Below the pieces are notes generated by a model. That model had not been told where the DNA came from. It saw only the letters and a list, made by a program, of their open reading frames with translations, and did not search any database. Made by a program: the position numbers and the translations under genes. DNA of 64,000 nucleotides from Thalassobellus sp050294475 (GTDB lineage: Bacteria > Bacteroidota > Bacteroidia > Flavobacteriales > Flavobacteriaceae): NCBI GenBank assembly GCA_050294475.1, contig JBNKOE010000024.1, positions 322,895 to 386,894 on the forward strand, read 5' to 3'. Every line of letters begins with the position of its first letter. Positions within the stretch are counted from its first letter, which is position 1. Shown here one piece after another: positions 9,228 through 18,189 of this stretch.

Positions 9228-9947
9228 TTAACTAAAAACTTGATTAAATACCTGTAGAGATTTTGGCGTTCTAAAACTCCCCAAATGTAATTCAAAATAA
9301 AGCAAAATCATACTTAAAAACGACTGTCTTTGCTTACCATTAACTTTTACTAATGATAATGCATCAAATGTTGTGCCTAAAAGCTGTTTTAATAAACTAA
9401 GATTTTCACCTGTAATTGAATATTTACTTTCTGGTTGTTTTTCAAATTTACCATCACTTAAATTAAAATAATTAAATTCTATATTTTTTAAGTCTGGATA
9501 AAACCCCAAGTATTTAGTAAGGTTAAGTAAAAAAAGTAAATGAAAATTTGAGTATTCGGAATGTGCATCAAGCCATTGTAAAGTAGTTTCTAAATAACTA
9601 AAAAGTATCTCGTTTTGCTCTTCTTCTCTTAAAGCATCTGATAATACCTCTGTTAAAAACATAACAATAGAGCCCTTTAAAACATTAGTATGCAAACTGG
9701 TATATAAATGATTTAGTTTAGCTTCTTTTACAGATTGTAAAGACCTGTTATTTTTATAATCTATAACCAATTGTAATAGAGAAAGTGGTTGGTAATAGGC
9801 GCTTTTTGATTGTCCGCGTTTACTTTTTAAAACACCTCTTAAAATAACACTAACAAGTCCTAATTGTTGTGTATAACATTTTACAATAAGATCGTTATCT
9901 CTATACTTTATTTTAGATAAGACTATAGCATTGGTGTTAATTATCAT
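9228..9947 (-). CDS. recO: DNA repair protein RecO
   Basis: The 239-residue protein matches RecO: an N-terminal OB-fold (about residues 1-80, TNAIVLSKIKYRDNDLIVKCYTQQLGLVSVILRGV) followed by a helical domain. RecO works with RecR to load RecA on SSB-coated single-stranded DNA. The start codon overlaps the stop of the upstream porZ-like gene by one base (TAATG), a sign of translational coupling. The zinc-finger cysteines found in some RecO proteins are absent, as in many Bacteroidota homologues. Confidence 0.9.
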   Translation of the reverse strand: MIINTNAIVLSKIKYRDNDLIVKCYTQQLGLVSVILRGVLKSKRGQSKSAYYQPLSLLQLVIDYKNNRSLQSVKEAKLNHLYTSLHTNVLKGSIVMFLTEVLSDALREEEQNEILFSYLETTLQWLDAHSEYSNFHLLFLLNLTKYLGFYPDLKNIEFNYFNLSDGKFEKQPESKYSITGENLSLLKQLLGTTFDALSLVKVNGKQRQSFLSMILLYFELHLGSFRTPKSLQVFNQVFS

Positions 9948-12295
9948 TATCTAACAACCATTAATTTTAAAACCTTAGTCTCAAACGTATCTAAATCGGA
10001 TAACATAACTAAATAAACCCCAGAAGCTACTACGTTATTAGCTAGATTTTTACCATTCCAAAAAGCAGTTCCACCATCTATTTCAAGATTATACCCTCTG
10101 TATCTTTGATTTATTCTAGATTGTGCTTCGGCTACTAAATTACCTTCAATATCGGTAATTTTAATATTTACATTCTCAGAAATATCCTTGATTTTTACTT
10201 TTTTCTCTACAATATCAAAATTGGGTCTTACGGGATTAGGATAAACGTAAGCTCCTTGTAAATCTTCAAAAGTACCTGATCCACCAGCACTAAACGAAAC
10301 CAAACCTCTACTCGTAGCGATATAAACGGTTCCATTAGTATTATCAATAGACACATCATTTACTTCATTTGAAGGCAAAGGTGAGTTATCTGTAGTAAAA
10401 TGAAATATAGTTTTTTGTCCATCAGATGAAAAATAAAATATGCCAGAATCTGCTGTGGCAACCCACTTATTATTAGAACCATCAACTTCTATATCTGTAA
10501 TAAATTGTTGAAAAAGTAACTCTTTTGCAATACCATCTTCTTCAATAATAATTTCATCTACTTGTACATTATCATCTTCAAAAAAATTAGAGGTATTATA
10601 CAATACACGCAAACCTTTAAATGTTCCTATCCATAATTGATTTCTTTTATCTAACGCCAAAGCAGTAACAAACTCGGTTGGCATATTTTCGTCTTCTCTA
10701 TAAACACCTTTCATTAATTGCTTTCCTCCCATTTCATTAAATCCAATAACTCCAAAATTATAACTCGCTAACCATTTTGTTCCATCAGATCCAATAATAA
10801 CATCAGCAAATCCATTATTATTACCATAAAAACTAGGTATTACATCATCTAAAGCAAAAGATTTCCATTGATTATTTGAAGGATTATAAGATTTTAATTG
10901 ATTTTCAGTTAAGCCTAATGTCATCCATAAAATGCCATTAGCATCAAAAGCAGAAGCGCCAACTCTTACATCTATATAATTAGGATCATTAGGTAAGACT
11001 AATGATTCTAACCCACTATTAGTTTCATCATATAATATTGTAGGAACATCATCATTAACCTCTAATAGACCACTAAAAAAAGAGCTTATAAATACTTGAT
11101 TTGTATTTAATGGGTTTATTACAATTTTATTTAAACATTTTGCTTCGAAAACCTCACTATATGGATTATTTACCCAAACTTCGTCTTTTAAATGACTAAA
11201 GCCTCTACTATTTAAAGGATATGGATTGTAATATATAGTATACTCACCAAAAGTTACCCATAAGCCATCTGACTCTGCTTCAATAGAAAAAGGAGTATTT
11301 AATAAAGGCCCTTCTGGATGAATCTCTTCAAATGAAACAGGACTTGAAATAAGTGTTTTTAAAACTCCAAAATCTTTTGTACCAATGTATATATACTCTG
11401 AATCTATTAATGCAGAATTATACTGTGTATCAAAATTAGCATCAATTAATGCTTCAGAAAGCAAATTGAAATTAGCATCATAAATAAAAACATTGTTTTT
11501 TGTTGTAACGATTAAATTGTCATCTACAGATTGTAATTCAACTGGTATATCTGTATATAAAAATAATTCGTTTAAGGCATCATTTACAACTTCATAAATT
11601 CTTTTGTTAGTTCTTACTGCGTACAAATTATTTGAAGTGGCTTCAATAGCTAGAAAATCTCCAGAAACAATTGTTTGCCAATTTTGATAATCTATTAAAT
11701 TAGGGTTTGAAATTGATGCTTTTCTCAGTCCATTACCTCCAAAGCAAGCTGCATAAATATTTCCATTATAAATAGCTGTTTGTTTAACTTGTATTTGGGA
11801 ACCTCCATTACCTATAAAATAAGTATCACCAAACTCTAACCGTTCTAAATTAAAAACCGAAATACCATAATTTGTAGATACATAAACTAAGTTTTCATAA
11901 GCATTAAAATGATTTATTCTTTTGTCTGTTTCTGGAATTGTAGGCTTCTCAATTATGTCAACTACCGTTAAAATTTCATCTTCATTATCAAAAGCTATTT
12001 CTATCAGTCCATTTTCATAGCCAATAACTAATAATTCATAAACATCACTGTAATATATAGTTGAAATAGTTTCTCCAGATAAACCATTAATTGTAGAAAG
12101 TTCTTCAATTTCATTTGTTTGCGTGTTTAAACTAAAAATTGCATTTTCTGAAGCTGCATATATTTTATTATTACCCTTTACAACATCTTTTATATTGTAA
12201 TATGAAAAATGACCATCCCAAAGTACTGAATAATCTTGAGCAAATTGAGCTAAAGGAAATATATAAACAAATAAAATTAATAGTCTTTTTAGCAT
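9947..12295 (-). CDS. porZ: PorZ-like beta-propeller protein (type IX secretion)
   Basis: The 782-residue protein has a signal peptide (ending near residue 19, PLAQFAQ), two-component-regulator-type beta-propeller repeats over about residues 30-670 (for example LWDGHFSYYNIKDVVKGNNKIYAASENAIFSL, KRNQLWIGTFKGLRVLYNT), and a C-terminal sorting-type domain starting at VYPNPVRP (about 690-782). This is the layout of PorZ, a surface component of the type IX system that helps A-LPS attachment of cargo in Porphyromonas. Placement directly before recO is a familiar flavobacterial arrangement. That it does the same chemistry here is inferred. Confidence 0.8.
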   Translation of the reverse strand: MLKRLLILFVYIFPLAQFAQDYSVLWDGHFSYYNIKDVVKGNNKIYAASENAIFSLNTQTNEIEELSTINGLSGETISTIYYSDVYELLVIGYENGLIEIAFDNEDEILTVVDIIEKPTIPETDKRINHFNAYENLVYVSTNYGISVFNLERLEFGDTYFIGNGGSQIQVKQTAIYNGNIYAACFGGNGLRKASISNPNLIDYQNWQTIVSGDFLAIEATSNNLYAVRTNKRIYEVVNDALNELFLYTDIPVELQSVDDNLIVTTKNNVFIYDANFNLLSEALIDANFDTQYNSALIDSEYIYIGTKDFGVLKTLISSPVSFEEIHPEGPLLNTPFSIEAESDGLWVTFGEYTIYYNPYPLNSRGFSHLKDEVWVNNPYSEVFEAKCLNKIVINPLNTNQVFISSFFSGLLEVNDDVPTILYDETNSGLESLVLPNDPNYIDVRVGASAFDANGILWMTLGLTENQLKSYNPSNNQWKSFALDDVIPSFYGNNNGFADVIIGSDGTKWLASYNFGVIGFNEMGGKQLMKGVYREDENMPTEFVTALALDKRNQLWIGTFKGLRVLYNTSNFFEDDNVQVDEIIIEEDGIAKELLFQQFITDIEVDGSNNKWVATADSGIFYFSSDGQKTIFHFTTDNSPLPSNEVNDVSIDNTNGTVYIATSRGLVSFSAGGSGTFEDLQGAYVYPNPVRPNFDIVEKKVKIKDISENVNIKITDIEGNLVAEAQSRINQRYRGYNLEIDGGTAFWNGKNLANNVVASGVYLVMLSDLDTFETKVLKLMVVR

Positions 12296-12363
12296 AAAAA
12301 ATTTTAATAGTCAAATATATTTATATCTAACGAGTTTTACCTTAAAATAATATATTTTAAAGC

Positions 12364-12399
12364 AAAAAGCATCCTAATAAATTAGAATGCTTTTTATTG
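12364..12399 (-). terminator. Intrinsic terminator after gdhA
   Basis: The arms at 12364-12377 (AAAAAGCATCCTAA) and 12382-12395 (TTAGAATGCTTTTT) pair over 14 bases with one G-U position. A runs precede and T runs follow, so it can end gdhA transcription on the reverse strand and also work in the other direction. Confidence 0.75.
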
Positions 12400-12417
12400 T
12401 TAGTTAATATTTTGTTT

Positions 12418-13761
12418 TTAAACAACGCCTTGTGCTAACATGGCATCTGCTACTTTTACAAACCCAGCTATATTTGCTCCTTTTACATAATCAATATAAC
12501 CATCTTCACCCTTACCATATTCAATACAAGATTTATGTATTTCTGACATGATATCTTTTAACTTATTATCAACTTCCTCTCTTGTCCATTTAAACCTTAA
12601 AGAATTTTGCGTCATTTCTAAGCCAGATGTTGCAACGCCTCCTGCATTTGAAGCTTTTCCTGGAGCAAATAATATTTTAGCTTCATGAAATACTGCAATA
12701 GCTTCTTTAGTTGAAGGCATATTGGCTCCCTCACTTACACAAATACAACCATTTTTTAAAAGTGTTTTCGCATCATTTTCATTTAACTCATTTTGAGTTG
12801 CACACGGTAAAGCAATATCACATTTTACACTCCAAGGCGTTTCTCCTTTCACAAATTTAGCATTTGGATACGATTCTAAATACTCACTTATTCTTCCTCG
12901 TTTTACATTTTTTAACTCCATTATAAAAGCTAACTTCTCTGCATCTATACCCGCTTCATCATAAATATATCCTGAAGAATCTGACAAAGTTAACACCTTA
13001 CCACCCAACTGTATAGTCTTTTCTGCGGCATATTGCGCTACATTTCCTGAGCCGGAAATAACAACGTTTTTCCCTTTAATATCTTCATTCTTAGTTTCTA
13101 GCATTTTTTGAGCAAAGTACACATTACCATAACCTGTGGCTTCTGGTCTAATTAATGAACCTCCCCAAGACATGCCTTTTCCAGTTAACACTCCTGTGAA
13201 ACCATTGCTTATCTTTTTATACATACCGAAAAGAAAACCTATTTCTCTTGCTCCTACACCTATATCTCCTGCAGGAACATCAGTATTATGACCAATATGT
13301 CTGAATAACTCACTCATAAAAGCATGACAAAACCTCATAATCTCACCATCACTCTTTCCTTTAGGATCAAAATCACTACCTCCTTTACCACCTCCCATTG
13401 GTAAGGTTGTAAGACTGTTTTTAAACACCTGTTCAAATGCTAAAAACTTTAAAATACTCATATTTACTGTAGGATGAAAACGCAAACCTCCCTTGTATGG
13501 GCCTATAGCAGAATTCATTTGAATTCTATAACCTCTATTTACTTGTATTTCTCCAGAATCGTCAACCCAACAAACCCTAAATGTAATAACACGTTCTGGC
13601 TCAACCATTCTAAGTAGAATGTTTTTACCATAATAAATGTCATTCTGAACTATATATGGAATAACTGTCTCTGCAACTTCTTCTACAGCTTGTAAAAACT
13701 CAGGTTCATGACCATTACGCTCTTTTACAATATCTAAAAACGAATCAATTATGTTTTTCAT
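12418..13761 (-). CDS. gdhA: NADP-type glutamate dehydrogenase
   Basis: The 447-residue protein is a full-length hexameric glutamate dehydrogenase. Visible are the substrate-binding region YKGGLRFHPTVN (about 89-100), the catalytic-lysine loop LPMGGGKGGSDFDPKGKS (about 121-138), DVPAGDIGVGAREIGFLFG, and the nucleotide-binding GSGNVAQYAAEK (about 237-248). It links 2-oxoglutarate and ammonium to glutamate in the cytoplasm. The length and the small-enzyme type point to NADP(H) use and assimilation, although the cofactor is inferred. It is a single-gene unit with a -7 box upstream and a hairpin downstream. Confidence 0.95.
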   Translation of the reverse strand: MKNIIDSFLDIVKERNGHEPEFLQAVEEVAETVIPYIVQNDIYYGKNILLRMVEPERVITFRVCWVDDSGEIQVNRGYRIQMNSAIGPYKGGLRFHPTVNMSILKFLAFEQVFKNSLTTLPMGGGKGGSDFDPKGKSDGEIMRFCHAFMSELFRHIGHNTDVPAGDIGVGAREIGFLFGMYKKISNGFTGVLTGKGMSWGGSLIRPEATGYGNVYFAQKMLETKNEDIKGKNVVISGSGNVAQYAAEKTIQLGGKVLTLSDSSGYIYDEAGIDAEKLAFIMELKNVKRGRISEYLESYPNAKFVKGETPWSVKCDIALPCATQNELNENDAKTLLKNGCICVSEGANMPSTKEAIAVFHEAKILFAPGKASNAGGVATSGLEMTQNSLRFKWTREEVDNKLKDIMSEIHKSCIEYGKGEDGYIDYVKGANIAGFVKVADAMLAQGVV

Positions 13762-13809
13762 TTAACCTTATTTATATTAATGATTTATTGAATATGTAAT
13801 TTATCAGCA

Positions 13810-13817
13810 CAAAGATA
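13810..13817 (-). promoter_or_regulatory. -7 box of gdhA promoter
   Basis: On the reverse strand this reads TATCTTTG, a full match to TAnnTTTG, 48 bases before the gdhA start. No clear TTG is found at the -33 distance. Confidence 0.5.
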
Positions 13818-13920
13818 CATTATCTTTAAAAATAACATTGTTTTTTTTAAAAATTCGCAATAAATTTTTTAACATTACTTACATGAAAATACAAAAGTTT
13901 GTTTGTTAATCCTCTTTTTA

Positions 13921-13928
13921 TATATTTG
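13921..13928 (+). promoter_or_regulatory. -7 box deciding the start of the next gene
   Basis: TATATTTG fits TAnnTTTG, with a TTTG at 13898-13901 as a possible -33 box (19-base gap). Transcription should begin near 13933-13936. This would leave almost no leader before the ATG at 13938, but about 27 bases before the ATG at 13962, and so favours the latter. Confidence 0.5.
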
Positions 13929-13961
13929 TCTTAAATAATGCCTCAAAAAACAAAACCTTAT

Positions 13962-14792
13962 ATGCTTAAATTGAAACATTTAGCTCTAGCTTTTTGTGTA
14001 GTTTTTACCTTTCAAATAGCAAATGCTCAGTTAGGTTTTTCACATGAAATAGGTGTTATAGCAGGACCTTTACAGTTTCGTTCTGATTTTGGAAATCGTA
14101 ATGAATCAAAAACTAACTTTGGTAATTCTGGGTTTGGCGCTGGAATTGTTCATTACATAAACTTTTCATATAGAGCAGATTGTAACTGTTATACAACAGA
14201 TACGTATTTTAACGACCACTTTAAATTACGAAACGAAATATCTTTTAATAAAACAAAACTTGAACATCTTGGTCATTGGGTACAACCAGATAAAGTTAGT
14301 TTACAAGCTAATCAACTTAGGGCTCATAAAGGTGAAGCAAATAACCTTGACATTGGTACTCAAATAGAATTCTTTCCTTTAAGTATTCGTTCGTTTCAAT
14401 CATATGGTTATAGAATTGCTCCATTTATAAGTTTAGGTATTCATTACACTTCTTTTTCACCTAAAGCAAGTACAACTTTTGATAACCCAGACCCTAGTCT
14501 ATATGGAAATATATTAGAACCCTCAAATATTTATAGTTATTGGTTTGAAGATTATACTCCTGGAGTAGATCCTTATCCAATACAAGTAAATGGAGGAAGC
14601 ACTTGGTCTACAGTTACAAGTGTTGGCTTTCGCTATAAACTTAATAAACTATCTGATTTAATGTTAGATTTAAGATGGCAATACTATTTTAGTGATATAG
14701 TTGATGGCTTAAATCCTCGTTGGAAAAATTACAATAAAAACAACGACTGGTTAGTCTGGCTAAACTTTGGTTACATTTATTATTTAAATTAA
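13962..14792 (+). CDS. Outer-membrane beta-barrel-like protein
   Basis: The 276-residue product from the ATG at 13962 has a compact signal peptide (MLKLKHLALAFCVVFTFQIANA, then QLGF) and a body rich in alternating aromatic and polar strands (IGVIAGPLQF, GIVHYINFSY, APFISLGIHYTSF, LRWQYYF) ending in FGYIYYLN, as in a small outer-membrane barrel. The frame is open from an upstream ATG at 13938, which would add eight polar residues before the signal peptide. I recognise it as a conserved flavobacterial protein found beside gdhA, but know no function. It diverges from gdhA. Confidence 0.65.
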   Translation: MLKLKHLALAFCVVFTFQIANAQLGFSHEIGVIAGPLQFRSDFGNRNESKTNFGNSGFGAGIVHYINFSYRADCNCYTTDTYFNDHFKLRNEISFNKTKLEHLGHWVQPDKVSLQANQLRAHKGEANNLDIGTQIEFFPLSIRSFQSYGYRIAPFISLGIHYTSFSPKASTTFDNPDPSLYGNILEPSNIYSYWFEDYTPGVDPYPIQVNGGSTWSTVTSVGFRYKLNKLSDLMLDLRWQYYFSDIVDGLNPRWKNYNKNNDWLVWLNFGYIYYLN

Positions 14793-14931
14793 CGTACTTA
14801 AATATTTCTGGTTTAACTCATATTTTTTCTTTGTTTCTATTATACAATAGAATTTAACAAATTCAATTCCTATTTAATTCGGTCTATTCAAATACAATAG
14901 TTACCTTTAATCTTAGTTTATAAAATTAACT

Positions 14932-15654
14932 ATGATTAATAAAAACATATATATCATTTTTTGTTGTTTCTTCTTTTTTTTCAACTGTAAAGAAGATATA
15001 AAAACAACCTTTTCAGAAATTACAATATCAACAGATAATAATGATATTGTTTCTATAAATATTCCAGAGGCTCATGGAAATGAAACCATTATTAATAAAT
15101 TAAATTCTGAAATAAATAAAGCCGTTGTAACTGCTCTGAATATTGAAGACTCAAACAGTATCCCTTCCATTTCTATTGAAGAAAGTATTATGTCTTTCAA
15201 TAAAGAATATCAATTATTTAAAACCGATTTTCCTGAAAGCTCTCAAACATGGGAAGCACAAATAGATGGAGAAGTAATATACCAGTCACCTAAAATTACG
15301 AGTATAGTTATAACTTCTTATATAAATACTGGTGGTGCTCATGGTAATTTAAATATCACTTTTTTAAATTTTAATAGTGAAACAGGAAGTGTAATTCCAA
15401 ATAAAAAATTATTTAAAGATATAAATACATTAAAAGAAATCGCTAAAACTTATTTAGATAAAACTATTGAAAATAAAGAACTAATTATTGATTCTGAAAG
15501 CTTCGAATTACCTGCAAATATAGCCTATAACGAAGAAGGTATTGTTTTTCTTTACAACACTTATGAAATAGCACCTTACTCATCAGGAATCATAGAATTT
15601 ACAATCCCTTTTGAGAAAATAAACGATAATTTAGTTTTTAACAGCTCTTACTAA
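14932..15654 (+). CDS. DUF4163/DUF3298 lipoprotein
   Basis: The 240-residue protein starts with a lipoprotein-like signal (hydrophobic Phe-rich run ending FFFFFNC, Cys at about residue 20). It continues with a DUF4163-like region and a DUF3298 region marked by YINTGGAHGNLNITFLNFN (about 132-150) and PYSSGIIEFTIPF (about 217-229). These paired domains also occur in anti-sigma factor RsiV and many envelope proteins; in RsiV the region binds lysozyme, but here there is no anti-sigma segment. The 3' end overlaps the convergent DinB gene by 24 bases. Confidence 0.75.
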   Translation: MINKNIYIIFCCFFFFFNCKEDIKTTFSEITISTDNNDIVSINIPEAHGNETIINKLNSEINKAVVTALNIEDSNSIPSISIEESIMSFNKEYQLFKTDFPESSQTWEAQIDGEVIYQSPKITSIVITSYINTGGAHGNLNITFLNFNSETGSVIPNKKLFKDINTLKEIAKTYLDKTIENKELIIDSESFELPANIAYNEEGIVFLYNTYEIAPYSSGIIEFTIPFEKINDNLVFNSSY

Positions 15655-16095
15655 AGCTAGAATATAACCTAGATGCATGCCTTCATGAAAAAACATAAAC
15701 TGTAAAGCATCATCAATATTTGTTAAGGTGTTACCTGTTGTAGAAACAGTATACTCTTGATAATTTTTAAAAATGCCACTTTTATAATCAGCTTCTAATT
15801 TTTCAAGAGAAGAAAACAGTAAGGCTTTAATTTCATCAACTTCTTCTTGAGAAACAAATCCTTCTGGCTTGGTATCTTTTCTGTATTTATTTATTAAATC
15901 ATCACCTACATCCATTGGTAATCCCGATAACTTATAAACCAATAATTGTTGTGTTACAACTATATGTCCAATATTCCAAATGATATTGTTATTAAAGCCT
16001 TCAGGAATTTTATTTAAATCTTCTAAAGAATTATTTTCAAGATATTTTTTTGAAAAAACGCGAATATTAGATAATACATCGAAAGTAAATTGCAT
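15631..16095 (-). CDS. DinB family protein
   Basis: The 154-residue protein has the DinB four-helix-bundle pattern with three spaced histidines that could bind a metal: IIWNIGHIVVTQQ (His near residue 43), and FFHEGMHLGYILALVR (two His near 135 and 139). DinB/YfiT proteins are metal-dependent, often thiol-transferase-like enzymes; the substrate here is unknown. It is a single gene convergent with the DUF3298 lipoprotein, and the coding ends overlap. Confidence 0.8.
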   Translation of the reverse strand: MQFTFDVLSNIRVFSKKYLENNSLEDLNKIPEGFNNNIIWNIGHIVVTQQLLVYKLSGLPMDVGDDLINKYRKDTKPEGFVSQEEVDEIKALLFSSLEKLEADYKSGIFKNYQEYTVSTTGNTLTNIDDALQFMFFHEGMHLGYILALVRAVKN

Positions 16096-16203
16096 GTTTT
16101 TAATTTTTGGTTAAATATACTTTTAAAAGAGAAAATTAATCTTATTTTGTTGTAAAATTATGAAGATTTCCTTGTTCAAAGAAATATCAAAATATAATTA
16201 ATT

Positions 16204-16554
16204 ATGAAAAAAGTATACTACCTAAAAACATGTAGCACCTGTATTAGAATCTTAAAGGAATTAAATCTTTCTTCCGATTTTATTTTACAAGATATAAAAA
16301 CTGAAAATATCACAGTTAAGCAACTGGAACACATGAAAAGTCTCGCAGGTAGTTATGAAGCCCTTTTTAGTAAACGTTCTAAACTTTACAAAGAAATGGA
16401 CTTGAAAAACCAAAACCTTACTGAACGTGATTTTAAACATTACATTTTAGAACATTATACTTTTTTAAGTCGTCCTGTTATCATAAATAATGACACCATT
16501 TTTATAGGGAACTCTAAAAAAGTTGTTGAAGCTGCTAAACAGCATATTAATTAA
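16204..16554 (+). CDS. ArsC/Spx-family thioredoxin-fold protein
   Basis: The 116-residue protein has the ArsC/Spx fold: YYLKTCSTCIRILKEL with a CxxC motif (Cys about 10 and 13), a central helical segment, and the cis-proline SRPVIINNDTIFIGNS (about 90-105). Family members are arsenate reductases or Spx-like RNA-polymerase regulators. Because there are no ars genes nearby and the arginine pattern of classical ArsC is not clear, I leave the role open. It is a single gene, cytoplasmic. Confidence 0.78.
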   Translation: MKKVYYLKTCSTCIRILKELNLSSDFILQDIKTENITVKQLEHMKSLAGSYEALFSKRSKLYKEMDLKNQNLTERDFKHYILEHYTFLSRPVIINNDTIFIGNSKKVVEAAKQHIN

Positions 16555-16711
16555 TTCATTTTGCTTACCTCTAACAATAAGTTATAGCTACTAACACAAA
16601 ACAACACAACCTGTTAAAATAATCTTGTAATTATTACTAATTATAAAGACTATTCGCAAATGAAATGTTGTATAGTTTTTTTAAACATTCTTGTACAATT
16701 ATTGATTTTTA

Positions 16712-16741
16712 TTTGAAATTAAATTTAAATTCGTAAATTTA
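16712..16741 (+). promoter_or_regulatory. Candidate GH10 promoter
   Basis: TTTG at 16712-16715 and TAAATTTA at 16734-16741 are 18 bases apart, close to the Bacteroidetes -33/-7 pattern (last base of the -7 box is A, not G). The operator at 16743-16754 begins directly after it, at the expected transcription start. Confidence 0.45.
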
Positions 16742-16742
16742 A

Positions 16743-16754
16743 ACAACCGATTGC
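16743..16754. promoter_or_regulatory. LacI-type operator 1 (GH10)
   Basis: ACAACCGATTGC is the reverse complement of GCAATCGGTTGT. It is near-palindromic around a central CG, typical of LacI-family operators, and shares the exact 10-base core CAATCGGTTG with seven other sites in the locus. It lies 14 bases before the GH10 start codon, so bound repressor would block initiation. Confidence 0.8.
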
Positions 16755-16768
16755 ATAAAGAATAAATT

Positions 16769-17953
16769 ATGAATTCATTACAAATATCTTTAAAGAGCCT
16801 GATAATATTATCATTTATATATAGTTGTTCATCACCAGAAAAGAAAAATATAGAGAAAGCATCTTTAAAAGAAACCTATAAAAATGCATTTTTAATAGGT
16901 AATGCTTTAAATGAAGATATGGCTTCTGGAATTGACACAATATCACAAAGTATTATTTTAGAGCATTTTAATGCAATTACCCCAGAAAATATAATGAAGG
17001 CTGAACCTATAAACCCAGAACCTGGAGTTTATAATTTTAAACCAGCTGACGATTTTGTTGCCTTTGGTAAAAAACACAACTTATTTATTATTGGCCACAC
17101 CTTAATTTGGCACAACCAAACACCTGATTGGTTTTTCTATGATGAAAATGGGATTCCAAATTCAACAGAGGCTCAAATTGAACGTATGCGAAATCATATT
17201 AAAACTGTAGCTGGAAGATATGCTGGAAAAGTTAACGCTTGGGATGTTGTTAATGAAGTAATAGATAATGATGGCTCTTATAGACCAACCACATGGGTTA
17301 AAGGTGTTGGGAGTGGCGATGAATTAGTAAAACATGCCTTTAAATTTGCCAGTGAATATGCTCCAGACACAGAATTATATTATAATGATTTCAATGTATG
17401 GAGACCTTCTAAAAGAGATGGCATCATGCGTTTAGTTAGGATGCTTCAAAAAGAAGGGATTAGAATAGATGGTGTTGGTATTCAAGGGCATTGGGGGCTT
17501 AATTATCCAAAAAAAGAATATATAGAAGCTGCCATAGATTCTTTTGCTTCACTTGGTGTAAAAGTGATGATTACTGAATTGGATATTGATGTATTGCCAT
17601 TAACAAAAGAAGGTCAAATTATTGGTACAGGATTATTACATCCACAATATGATTTAGAAGAATTTAAAGAATTTTTAGATCCATATCCAGATAGTTTACC
17701 AGAAGCACAACAACAAGAATTAGCAAATAGATACTCAGAACTTTTTGAGATTTTTTATAGAAAAAAAGATAAAATAGATCGGGTAACATTTTGGGGTGTA
17801 CATGATGGCATGTCTTGGAAAAATGATTATCCAATAGCTAATAGAACAAATTATCCCTTATTATATGATAGAAACAAAAAAGCGAAACCTGTTTTAGATG
17901 CAATTTTAAATATTCCGAATAGAATGAACATAAAAGACATTGAAAATAATTAA
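16769..17953 (+). CDS. GH10 endo-1,4-beta-xylanase lipoprotein
   Basis: The 394-residue protein is a full GH10 enzyme that cuts the xylan backbone with retention. A lipobox ends at Cys20 (LSFIYSC). The barrel shows FNAITPENIMKAEPI, FIIGHTLIWHNQTPDWFF, WDVVNEV with acid/base Glu163, YYNDFNVW, and VMITELDID with nucleophile Glu270. It is probably exposed on the outer membrane, releasing oligosaccharides for SusC/SusD. It is the first gene of the xylan locus, with an operator just upstream. Two further GH10 genes lie at 42.3-44.5 kb; this copy is more like the 42.3 kb one than the 43.4 kb one in its motif spacing. Confidence 0.93.
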   Translation: MNSLQISLKSLIILSFIYSCSSPEKKNIEKASLKETYKNAFLIGNALNEDMASGIDTISQSIILEHFNAITPENIMKAEPINPEPGVYNFKPADDFVAFGKKHNLFIIGHTLIWHNQTPDWFFYDENGIPNSTEAQIERMRNHIKTVAGRYAGKVNAWDVVNEVIDNDGSYRPTTWVKGVGSGDELVKHAFKFASEYAPDTELYYNDFNVWRPSKRDGIMRLVRMLQKEGIRIDGVGIQGHWGLNYPKKEYIEAAIDSFASLGVKVMITELDIDVLPLTKEGQIIGTGLLHPQYDLEEFKEFLDPYPDSLPEAQQQELANRYSELFEIFYRKKDKIDRVTFWGVHDGMSWKNDYPIANRTNYPLLYDRNKKAKPVLDAILNIPNRMNIKDIENN

Positions 17954-18014
17954 TCATTTTTATGATATAGTTATCTAAATTTACCGTTTAAAATTTAATC
18001 GACATATTTTTAAC

Positions 18015-18026
18015 ACAACCGATTGC
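18015..18026. promoter_or_regulatory. LacI-type operator 2 (decayed GH127 / GH43 operon)
   Basis: ACAACCGATTGC is identical to operator 1. The TTG at 18023-18025 inside it is 20 bases before a perfect -7 box, TAGATTTG at 18046-18053, so the operator also supplies the -33 element. This promoter would drive the GH127 remnant and the whole GH43-GH3-GH97 arm behind it. Confidence 0.78.
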
Positions 18027-18053
18027 ATTTTATGAAATTTTTTGTTAGATTTG
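18023..18053 (+). promoter_or_regulatory. Promoter of the forward GH43-GH3-GH97 arm
   Basis: A TTG at 18023-18025, a 20-base spacer, and TAGATTTG at 18046-18053 match the Bacteroidetes -33/-7 pattern. The same operator-over-TTG arrangement is seen at the susC promoter, which supports both calls. The leader to the first intact gene at 18488 would be about 430 bases, and it contains the GH127 remnant. Confidence 0.6.
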
Positions 18054-18189
18054 TTATTAGTATATTTATGAAATCAATAATTAAATTTTAATTATTGATT
18101 TCATATTTTTTTAAATTTAAAAATAAGTGTAGAAATAACCTTTTTTAAATTAAAAGTTGATAACTCTGTGTTTGTAAAGTTTAAGCAAT

